Assembly (NCBI GenBank): GCA_002402125.1
Contig: NVVG01000022.1
Span: 1-12,885 of the forward strand
DNA: 12,885 bases
Source of the DNA: Moraxellaceae bacterium
Lineage (GTDB): Bacteria; Pseudomonadota; Gammaproteobacteria; Pseudomonadales; Ketobacteraceae
Direction of reading: 5' to 3'
Shown: positions 1 through 5,561 of the stretch, piece after piece
Position numbering within the stretch: the first letter of the stretch is position 1
Layout: every line of letters starts with the position of its first letter
Made by a program: the position numbers and the translations under genes
The notes under the pieces: generated by a model
Told to the model about the DNA's origin: nothing
Database searches by the model: none
What the model saw: only the letters and a program-made list of their open reading frames with translations

Positions 1-180
1 CCAGAGTATGGTTGCCGCAGTGGTCAATGTGGCGCTTGTAAGGTAAAACTCGTCGCTGGTGAGATTTGCAATGCCGGTGGTGATCCAGCATTAGTGAATG
101 AGGGCGAAATTTTGTTGTGTTGCGCGATACCTGCGGCGAGTGACAATGAAAATCTACCCGTAATTACCATTGAACTTTAA
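1..180 (+). CDS. C-terminal [2Fe-2S] ferredoxin domain of an oxidoreductase (5' partial)
   Basis: The first reading frame is open from the window edge to the TAA ending at 180 and gives 59 residues. It carries the plant-type [2Fe-2S] signature C-x4-C-x2-C (CRSGQCGAC, residues 5-13 of the fragment) and the fourth ligand in a late LLCCAIP stretch, where either of the adjacent cysteines (40 or 41) could be the ligand. In this family the cluster passes single electrons between a flavin and a partner. A ferredoxin domain ending a few residues before the stop is typical of multidomain reductases (phthalate dioxygenase reductase type, hybrid-cluster protein reductase type, or MOSC-ferredoxin fusions). 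The upstream domains lie outside the window, so the substrate cannot be named. The stop codon sits inside the first copy of a 13-bp tandem repeat. Confidence 0.85.
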   Translation, partial: PEYGCRSGQCGACKVKLVAGEICNAGGDPALVNEGEILLCCAIPAASDNENLPVITIEL

Positions 181-196
181 CACTGAACTTTAACAC
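171..196. repeat. 13-bp perfect tandem duplication spanning the ferredoxin stop codon
   Basis: TGAACTTTAACAC occurs twice head to tail (171-183 and 184-196). The first copy contains the last codons and TAA of the ferredoxin-domain gene. It reads as a small slippage duplication. No hairpin or U-tract follows, so it is not an intrinsic terminator. Confidence 0.9.
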
Positions 197-262
197 TGCA
201 CTCGAACCTTGCATTCTAACGCTGCGGAATGGTAACTCGTGTTGCGATTACTATACCTTTCA

Positions 263-907
263 CTACATATGCCCCACTTTCACCCAAATCAGAGTATCCT
301 GCTCAACATAGGGATTATGTCGACTGTTGTGTGGGCTTCTGATCCAGCTGCCGGCGGGATAACGCCCAAATTCATCAATAAATTCGCCACTAATCACATA
401 AATTTCTTCTCCGCCCATATGGTTATGCGGTTGGAAATGTTCACCAGCCGGCCAACGTACTAACGCTACGGACTCTCCTTTAAATTCATGTAGTGGTAAC
501 ACTTGTAGATTGCCATGGCCCGCTAACCATTCTGCGGTTTTGTAGTTTATTCGAACCTGTAGATTATCTGCCGCTTGAAACTGGTGTAGTTTAACCAAAA
601 TTACACAGCCTTGTTTGCTAAAAGGAGCGTGGCGGAACCCCTCCGGATTTCGCAAATAATACCCCGCCGGATAGTCACCGGTTTCATCGGAAAAGGTACC
701 CTCTAGAACCAAAATCTCTTCACCCAACGGATGGTCGTGGGCAGAAAAACTGGCGCCGGCTTCATAACGCACGATGCTGGTGGCATGACCACGTTCAGTA
801 TCTTCTCGTGCTAAGGGTTTACGCCATACGCCCGCCATAGGGCTGGCGACCCAATCACTGTGTTGCGTGTCGATAACAACACGTTTTTCAAAGTCCATGT
901 TTAACAT
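263..907 (-). CDS. Double-cupin ChrR-like (anti-ECFsigma factor cupin-type) domain protein
   Basis: The 214-residue protein contains two consecutive cupin repeats. The first, about residues 40-110, has H57-x-H59, E63 and H93. The second, about 142-212, has H161-x-H163, E167 and H197. These are the His/His/Glu/His sets that bind one metal ion per cupin, and both look complete. The sequence style (a GEEILVLEG-type strand, then PAGYYLRNPEGFRH) matches the ChrR cupin-like family, named after the C-terminal domain of the zinc anti-sigma factor ChrR. The N-terminal zinc anti-sigma domain is absent and no sigma factor lies beside it, so a free-standing metal-binding or small-molecule enzyme role is as likely as regulation. 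No signal peptide is seen, so it is probably cytosolic. The ATG at 907 is preceded by CGGAG at good spacing; a second ATG lies three codons in. An NrtS-like gene lies 31 bp upstream on the same strand, suggesting an operon. Catalytic activity is unknown. Confidence 0.85.
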   Translation of the reverse strand: MLNMDFEKRVVIDTQHSDWVASPMAGVWRKPLAREDTERGHATSIVRYEAGASFSAHDHPLGEEILVLEGTFSDETGDYPAGYYLRNPEGFRHAPFSKQGCVILVKLHQFQAADNLQVRINYKTAEWLAGHGNLQVLPLHEFKGESVALVRWPAGEHFQPHNHMGGEEIYVISGEFIDEFGRYPAGSWIRSPHNSRHNPYVEQDTLIWVKVGHM

Positions 908-938
908 GGTTCAACTCCGAATAATTTTGTTATAAGGC

Positions 939-1115
939 TTAATGTTTATCGTTACCCACTAGTTGTCCCGCGATGAATACCAAAAATGGCACGCAATAGG
1001 TAAGAATTGCCGGTAGTGTTCTAATTTCAGCGTTGCTGAACAGCGCATCGTATTGGTTAATCAGCAATAAAACGCTGCCAACGATAGTTGCAACTATCGA
1101 CGCTCTAAATATCAT
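939..1115 (-). CDS. Short NrtS-like (nitrate/nitrite transporter family) membrane protein
   Basis: A 58-residue minus-strand reading frame begins MIFRASIVATIVGSVLLLIN and ends GQLVGNDKH. It contains two hydrophobic helices (about residues 5-19 and 33-51) joined by a turn with INQYDALF, and a second-helix start like LTYCVPFLV. This pattern (R-A-x-x-VA-x-xVG-x-xL-x-LIN-x-xDAL, then LTYxVPF) is what I recall for the NrtS family, small two-helix proteins of which a cyanobacterial pair imports nitrate and nitrite. Family members usually run to about 70 residues or more. The frame stays open upstream for another 20 codons (to about 1176) with plausible coding content but no ATG, GTG or TTG, and no good Shine-Dalgarno precedes the ATG used. 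The 5' end therefore looks truncated. The double-cupin gene follows 31 bp downstream. Activity of this version is uncertain. Confidence 0.65.
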   Translation of the reverse strand: MIFRASIVATIVGSVLLLINQYDALFSNAEIRTLPAILTYCVPFLVFIAGQLVGNDKH

Positions 1116-1163
1116 AACATCACTGACGGCGCTGTTGGCTGCTGCCGATTGTTTCTGAGTTAA

Positions 1164-1427
1164 ATATCCAGACCTTTGTTAGCGATAGCACTTTCAAGAA
1201 TGGCCTTTACCGAAAAATTTTCTCGTATGGTGGGAATGCCACCCAAAAGCTATTTGTTAAATTGGCGTATGCAAAAATCCAAAGCAAAACCTGAAACCGG
1301 TGGGGCATCGATGTTTGAAATTGCTGAAGCCTCGGGTTACTCATCGGAGGCGGCGTTTAGTAAGGCGTTTAAACAATTTTTTTCGAAAACACCGGGTCAG
1401 GTGCGGAATACTGTGAGAATACGCTAA
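1164..1427 (+). pseudogene. AraC-family transcriptional regulator, C-terminal remnant (5' truncated)
   Basis: The frame is open from a TAA at 1161-1163 to the TAA ending at 1427 and encodes only the end of an AraC/XylS DNA-binding domain. It starts inside the first helix-turn-helix (LALSRMAFTEKF-like text, here ALSRMAFTEKFSRMVGMPPK), continues through LNWRMQKSKA and the second helix-turn-helix (SMFEIAEASGYSSEAAFSKA), and finishes with the family signature FKQFFSKTPGQVR. A complete member has about 300 residues with an N-terminal sensing domain; here about 85 remain. No credible start or ribosome site exists, so it is called a pseudogene. Its clipped 5' end abuts the clipped 5' end of the divergently oriented NrtS-like gene. 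A 5'-truncated regulator of this kind would not bind an effector, even if translated from the internal TTG at 1176. Confidence 0.85.
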
Positions 1428-1518
1428 GAGCGTGACAAGGCTTAGAAAAGAGAATGATAAGACTAGGATAGAAATGGCGTAAAAGTTTGGTTCAAAAAGC
1501 CGCAGAGTCGTTAGATCA

Positions 1519-1547
1519 GGTGAAGCGGAGTATTATTCCGTTTCACC
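1519..1547 (-). other. Stem-loop over the stop codon of the downstream operon gene
   Basis: Inverted repeat GGTGAAGCGGA (1519-1529) and TCCGTTTCACC (1537-1547) pair at 10 of 11 positions around a 7-base loop. The loop contains the stop codon of the small secreted-protein gene. In the minus-strand RNA no U-run follows, so it is not a standard intrinsic terminator; it could mark a factor-dependent end or protect the 3' end. Confidence 0.5.
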
Positions 1548-2078
1548 TTCGTATAAGTTTGCTTCCGACAAATCAAAGGAACAGGAGGGTGTCCTATCTT
1601 TTCTACTCTTACTCTTGGTGTTGATGGTTAATGTTCGGTTGTCTGATTTGATAGAATAGGTAAACCGTCGCTGAACGATTTTGAGTTCCACGCCATCGTC
1701 ACTTAAAATCAATTTCTGAAACAGTATAGGTTTGAAGGACTGGGTGGGGTGATCGATATAAAATTCTTTATAGGCATTGTCTTCAGGTACGCTAATCGTG
1801 AGAAAAGTACTGTGTTCATTTACATAAAAGTTAGCGATGCATTTTTCGTCGTCGGATACTCCCTTTAGCTCAATTCTGCCAATGCTATTTTCTAACTGAG
1901 ATATCTGCTCACGCATCAGATTTTTTAATTCTTGGTGTAAGGCGCCGTGTTCTCTAGGGATAGGCACTACAGTTTGTGCACGTAGATTGGTGTTAACGCT
2001 TAAACCGGTAATAACGATAAGTGCATAAACAAAGAATAGCGCTAAGTGATGTTTGTTATTGGTAGCGTTAGCTGCCAC
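1533..2078 (-). CDS. Small exported protein of unknown function
   Basis: The 181-residue protein is not recognised. Residues 1-34 form a signal peptide: polar start, hydrophobic core LALFFVYALIVITGLSV, and likely cleavage after LRA before Q35. The mature part starts with a predicted amphipathic helix (about 44-68, HQELKNLMREQISQLENSI), then turns into alternating hydrophobic and polar strands typical of a small beta domain. It has two cysteines (C80 and C166) that could form a disulfide in the periplasm. The start is a GTG at 2078 preceded by AAGGGG at good distance, only 12 bp after the stop of the coiled-coil/hydrolase-like gene. The two are therefore almost certainly co-transcribed, perhaps translationally linked, and may act together in the envelope. 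The location is inferred from the signal sequence. Confidence 0.8.
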   Translation of the reverse strand: MAANATNNKHHLALFFVYALIVITGLSVNTNLRAQTVVPIPREHGALHQELKNLMREQISQLENSIGRIELKGVSDDEKCIANFYVNEHSTFLTISVPEDNAYKEFYIDHPTQSFKPILFQKLILSDDGVELKIVQRRFTYSIKSDNRTLTINTKSKSRKDRTPSCSFDLSEANLYEGETE

Positions 2079-2090
2079 TGTATGATCCCC

Positions 2091-3683
2091 TTATCGTAAG
2101 TGCTTCAAAAGAAGTTTTGGAAGGGCTTTAGATGCTTGGGCAAGCAAGGCGATATGGGCATCTTTGCCTTCACCAACAAATACTCGCTTCTGATCCGACT
2201 CAATGGCACTTGATGTGGTAAAACGGCCGGTGGCGGTAGGCACACTGATATTTTGCCCATTGTTATCGATAATGGCAATTTGACGGTGATAATCCAGTGG
2301 GCCTTCACTGTCTTTTTGCCAGCGATTATAAAAATGCTTGATGTTTGAGGTTATCTTGCGCCGCTGGGCATCTTTAATGCATTGAGCATATTCTGTATTG
2401 ATGATGCGATCGTCATTTTCAGAGTTACTTTTTGGCGTAACACATTGCGAACTCGTATTATTATAAACAATGTTTGCACGTAAATTGCTGTCGCCAATAG
2501 GATCGATTACTGCTAGAAACTCTATGGCTCGATTAAGTTTAGACGCAACCTCAGTAGCGGCCTCGATAGCGGCTCCGCCACCTCTGCCATGGCCAATCAG
2601 GATAATATTGGCATCGGGATGAATTGCGCTAAGGCGTTCTTCAAATTGTTGCTTAAAGTGATCGGTTGATAGGTTGTCAGCATTGTCTTCAAAGCCATTC
2701 CAGTGGGCTTGAATATAGGTTGCTTCGTAAGACTCAACCCAACTTTTTAATTGCAAGGTGTCTTCGATATTGGAAGCAAGTTCACCAGAGATAGCAAATA
2801 CATAGGAGGAAAATTCAGGTTGGGTTTGGCTTGCTACCTGTTGCGATACCGGTTCTTGTAGATTGCTTCTGATTGCCGCGGGGGCAGGTGCGCTATTGGC
2901 AAGGTTGATTTGGTCTAGCAGATGTTTGCGTTTACTTTTTAGGGCTAAAAGCTGGGATTTATTTTTTCTAACTGTTTTACGAAGCTTGGCGATACTTTTT
3001 GTCTTGCGTTTTTGCTGGTCCAGGATGGACTGTAACTTGGGATCTACATCTTCGTTTTGCTGTTTCTTTCCGATGGCGAGCAATTGTTTTTCAGCGGACT
3101 TACGTTCAGCCTTGATCGCGTTAGACTCGGCGGTGAGAGTGGTTTTCTCGACGCGCATTTGGGCAGTATTTCGTTTATTTTGTTTAATCTTGTCCTTGTG
3201 GGTACCGGCTTCCAATTGACGCTTAAACGGATTGAGGGATTTATAATATTCTTTAGAGCGTTGCGTATCGCGAGCGGTGAGCAGAATATCCTTCTCGATC
3301 AGGCGAATGGCAATTTGCAGTCGCTGTATTTCGTTGGTTTGTCGTTTTATGTCTCGTTTTGCTTTATTGATTTCTGTGCGGCTGCCGGTTCTTTCCTTGC
3401 GAAGTCGCTTACGTAAGCCGAGAGTTTTTCTATCGAGAGTTGCTATGGATTTCTCAATAGCGCGAATTTTAGCATTATCTGCAGAGAGATTTTTGGTGAG
3501 CTGAGCAACTTGATTGTCGTATGAGTTAATGTTGGGCGCAGCAACACTGAGCGTTGGCATCATTACTAATAGGCACATAAACAGACACGCAAACACCAAA
3601 TCCGCAAATAGTGCAGTTTTTGGCGTTTCTATATGAACAATTCCGCTGTTCATTGGGTGACTATTTATATTATTTTTATACAT
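2091..3683 (-). CDS. Membrane-anchored coiled-coil protein with a nucleophile-less alpha/beta-hydrolase-like domain
   Basis: The 530-residue protein has three parts. Residues about 27-49 form one hydrophobic segment, either a signal peptide (ending TLSVAA) or an anchor. Residues about 52-265 are a long, strongly charged Lys/Arg/Glu/Gln-rich coiled coil, followed by an Ala/Pro-rich linker (263-272). Residues about 290-530 resemble an alpha/beta hydrolase: a core strand leads into IILIGHGRGGG at 360-370, a later strand carries AVIDPIGD (D394), and a C-terminal GKDAHIALL carries H510. In active lipase-like relatives the elbow is G-x-S-x-G; here it is G364-H365-G366-R367-G368, so the nucleophile serine is replaced by glycine while Asp and His candidates remain. 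This suggests a binding or scaffold role rather than hydrolysis, although the family assignment is my inference. A second ATG (M11) could be the true start. The gene heads a two-gene operon with the small exported protein. Confidence 0.8.
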   Translation of the reverse strand: MYKNNINSHPMNSGIVHIETPKTALFADLVFACLFMCLLVMMPTLSVAAPNINSYDNQVAQLTKNLSADNAKIRAIEKSIATLDRKTLGLRKRLRKERTGSRTEINKAKRDIKRQTNEIQRLQIAIRLIEKDILLTARDTQRSKEYYKSLNPFKRQLEAGTHKDKIKQNKRNTAQMRVEKTTLTAESNAIKAERKSAEKQLLAIGKKQQNEDVDPKLQSILDQQKRKTKSIAKLRKTVRKNKSQLLALKSKRKHLLDQINLANSAPAPAAIRSNLQEPVSQQVASQTQPEFSSYVFAISGELASNIEDTLQLKSWVESYEATYIQAHWNGFEDNADNLSTDHFKQQFEERLSAIHPDANIILIGHGRGGGAAIEAATEVASKLNRAIEFLAVIDPIGDSNLRANIVYNNTSSQCVTPKSNSENDDRIINTEYAQCIKDAQRRKITSNIKHFYNRWQKDSEGPLDYHRQIAIIDNNGQNISVPTATGRFTTSSAIESDQKRVFVGEGKDAHIALLAQASKALPKLLLKHLR

Positions 3684-3780
3684 CTCAGTATTCAGTTGGT
3701 ATGTAAATTATCGTTAAATGCATTGGGCCCAAGAGGTACGGATGGGCCCGTTAACTATTAAGTAGTAACTGTTACCTATA

Positions 3781-3789
3781 ACTATAGCA
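3781..3789 (-). promoter_or_regulatory. Possible extended -10 promoter for the coiled-coil/hydrolase-like operon
   Basis: Read on the minus strand, this is TGCTATAGT, an extended -10 (TG-n-TATAGT, one mismatch to TATAAT). It lies about 100 bp before the ATG at 3683. No good -35 is present (GCTGCT at 3804-3809), which is acceptable for extended -10 promoters. It sits beside one arm of the ATAACTATA inverted pair. Confidence 0.3.
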
Positions 3790-3862
3790 AGTTTGCGGTG
3801 TAAGCAGCGTTGCTTCCCTGTTGTATATAGTTATCTTATGCTATCGAGGACAAATGGCAATA

Positions 3863-3921
3863 CCTTAGCAGTTAAGGAATGCTTAAGTGTGTTCTGGAGC
3901 ATGCTTAAAGACGTGCTTAAG
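3863..3921. repeat. Cluster of GCTTAA/TTAAG motifs near helical phase
   Basis: GCTTAA occurs at 3881, 3903 and 3915, and a related TTAAGG at 3872 closes the imperfect inverted repeat CCTTAGCAGTTAAGG (3863-3877). The TTAA cores lie at 3872, 3883, 3905 and 3917, so spacings are 11, 22 and 12 bp, near one or two helical turns. A multi-site operator is a reasonable reading; the cognate factor is unknown. Confidence 0.4.
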
Positions 3922-3982
3922 CCCCCAAAAAACCCTTTGGACAGGTCGTAACCTGACAGATATCACACCTGCACAGACTAGA

Positions 3983-3988
3983 TATAAT
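3983..3988 (+). promoter_or_regulatory. TATAAT -10 hexamer, possible start of a short plus-strand RNA
   Basis: A perfect -10 consensus stands alone on the plus strand, without a good -35 at 16-18 bp. The only thing downstream on this strand is the strong terminator ending at 4144, so a transcript from here would be about 150 nt and untranslated. Confidence 0.25.
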
Positions 3989-4108
3989 CCCATACATTCA
4001 TGTAACAGAGTGTTTATTATAGGTTATTTGTTGTTCGTCGAGCAAACCCTGGCTTACTTAGGGTGTCGATTAGGGTGTAGAGTAGCTAGGCGGGAGGGTA
4101 AATCGGAG

Positions 4109-4144
4109 CAATAAAAAAGGGGCCGTTAGGCCCCTTTTTTATTG
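4109..4144. terminator. Bidirectional intrinsic terminator
   Basis: CAATAAAAAAGGGGCC (4109-4124) and GGCCCCTTTTTTATTG (4129-4144) are perfect 16-bp arms around the loop GTTA. The GC stem is followed by a T-run in both directions, so it can stop transcripts on either strand. It lies 14 bp past the stop of the DUF1329 gene, its obvious client on the minus strand. Confidence 0.95.
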
Positions 4145-4157
4145 TTATATCAATTGC

Positions 4158-5543
4158 TTATCTAACACCAGACTGCCTAAGTGCAGCGGGTTTGTATTCA
4201 ACTGACGAATAACGTTTGTCGAATACCACACCAACAGGCTCTTCGTTTTCTAAACCTAATGCCAAATAGCGTTTGGCGTTTAGGTCATACAACGTTTCCA
4301 ACGCATACCAGGGTACCTGAGCTTGGTAGTAAAGCATTTCATAGGCTTGTGCTACACGCCATAGATTACCTCGACCATCATAATGGTCGATGATAGCTAT
4401 TTGCCAGGTATCTTCATCAATATAGAAGGTTCGAGCGCCGTATACGTGACGAGTTCCCGACTTCAGCTTGGCTTCTACAACCCATACACGATGCAACTCG
4501 TGGCGAGTATATTCAGGATTGATGTGGCCAGCGTGGATGATGTCCTTATATTTTAGGCCCTTCTCATCCAACTTGTAGTTGTTGTAAGGGATGTACATCT
4601 CTTTCTTACCCACAAGCGTCCAGTCATATCGATCGGTGGCACCGTTATACATATCGAAGTTATCGGTAGTACGTAAACCATCAGCCGCTGTACCAGGTCC
4701 GTCATAAGCTACCTGAGGCGCTCGACGTACTCGACGTTGACCGGCGTTATAGACCCAGGCTTTACGTGGCTCTTTAACTTGGTCGATAGTTTCGTGTACT
4801 AGTAATACGTTACCAGCAAGACGGGCGGGGGATTTTACTTTTTGTTTAAAGTAAAACAACACGTTCTCGTCTTTACCAGGGGCCATATCTTTTAACCCGT
4901 GACGAAATGAAAACTCGTCCTGGAAGATAACCACGTTAAATGCACCGTTAACCTGTGGTGTTGCTTGCCCAGTAATACGGGATGCAGCTTCTCCGCGGTA
5001 ACGTACGATATGGTTCCAGATGGCTTCATTACCGTCATTAGGGATCGGGAATGGATAACCCCTTACGGTGTAGTCCTTCAAACCAAATCCACCGCTAGCT
5101 AAGGTTGTTTTAGCCGCATTTTCTTTGGTTGCATCAAGCACACTAGTGGGCAATGACGCCGTTCGTCGTGACTGATACACCGGCATGGTATAGGTGTCAG
5201 GATAGGTCTTAAACATCGCTAACTGACCCGCCGATAACTTGTCTTTGTATTCCTCTGCATTAGCAGCGGTAATAACAAACAACGGCTTATCGTCTGGAAA
5301 TGGGTTACATAAGAAACTGCCACCGGTGTAACAGGCGGGAGCTTCGGTGATGCCACCGGTATAGGCTGGAATCGTACCATCCGCATTGGCTGCCGCTTCG
5401 GCGCCTACTATGGTTAGCTCTGCGCCCAATTTTTTTGCTTGCGCATCGTCTACTTTTGCCATCAATGGAGAAGTTGCCATTGATGCAATGAGTAAAGTTG
5501 ATGCAATTAAGGTGTTTTGAAGTATTCTGTTTTGCATTTTCAT
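4158..5543 (-). CDS. DUF1329 exported protein (outer-membrane lipoprotein-sorting-like fold)
   Basis: The 461-residue protein has a Sec signal peptide (hydrophobic core TLIASTLLIASMATSPLMA, cleavage likely after A29) and then a full-length DUF1329 domain. Features I recognise from the family include the N-terminal LGAELTIVGAEAAANADGTIPAYTGG-type opening (residues 40-64), a central VWVYNAGQRRVRRAP-like strand, the block PYNNYKLDEK, the phrase HELHRVWVVEAKLK and the late IDEDTWQIAIIDHYDGRGNLWR. DUF1329 proteins are periplasmic with a LolA/LolB-like fold and are almost always paired with a DUF1302 barrel, as here. The pair has been linked to handling of hydrophobic substrates such as fatty acids, alcohols, esters or steroids in Pseudomonas-type bacteria, but the mechanism is not settled. 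The start ATG has the excellent ribosome site GGGAGGCAGAGGAC. The gene lies 18 bp after the DUF1302 stop and ends at a strong terminator. Confidence 0.93.
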   Translation of the reverse strand: MKMQNRILQNTLIASTLLIASMATSPLMAKVDDAQAKKLGAELTIVGAEAAANADGTIPAYTGGITEAPACYTGGSFLCNPFPDDKPLFVITAANAEEYKDKLSAGQLAMFKTYPDTYTMPVYQSRRTASLPTSVLDATKENAAKTTLASGGFGLKDYTVRGYPFPIPNDGNEAIWNHIVRYRGEAASRITGQATPQVNGAFNVVIFQDEFSFRHGLKDMAPGKDENVLFYFKQKVKSPARLAGNVLLVHETIDQVKEPRKAWVYNAGQRRVRRAPQVAYDGPGTAADGLRTTDNFDMYNGATDRYDWTLVGKKEMYIPYNNYKLDEKGLKYKDIIHAGHINPEYTRHELHRVWVVEAKLKSGTRHVYGARTFYIDEDTWQIAIIDHYDGRGNLWRVAQAYEMLYYQAQVPWYALETLYDLNAKRYLALGLENEEPVGVVFDKRYSSVEYKPAALRQSGVR

Positions 5544-5561
5544 GTCCTCTGCCTCCCTAAC

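Larger units (their letters stand above)
3684..4108. other. Gene-free regulatory stretch between two minus-strand operons
   Basis: These 425 bases hold no convincing gene. A 75-codon plus-strand frame (3887-4114) has no family resemblance, no ribosome site and runs into the terminator. The stretch contains a probable minus-strand promoter for the coiled-coil operon, the GCTTAA repeat cluster, a GGGCCC palindrome pair (3725-3730 and 3744-3749), a 9-bp inverted pair ATAACTATA/TATAGTTAT (3778-3786 and 3826-3834), a plus-strand TATAAT and a TTAGGGTGT direct repeat at 11-bp period (4059-4067, 4070-4078). Confidence 0.6.

Noticed and set aside
2863..3504. Several plus-strand frames opposite the coiled-coil gene
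   Set aside because: They are antisense shadows of a Lys/Arg/Glu-rich coding sequence, with no start signals of their own.
3887..4114. 75-codon plus-strand frame between the two minus-strand operons
   Set aside because: No family resemblance, no ribosome site, ends inside the terminator stem, and its composition is not protein-like.
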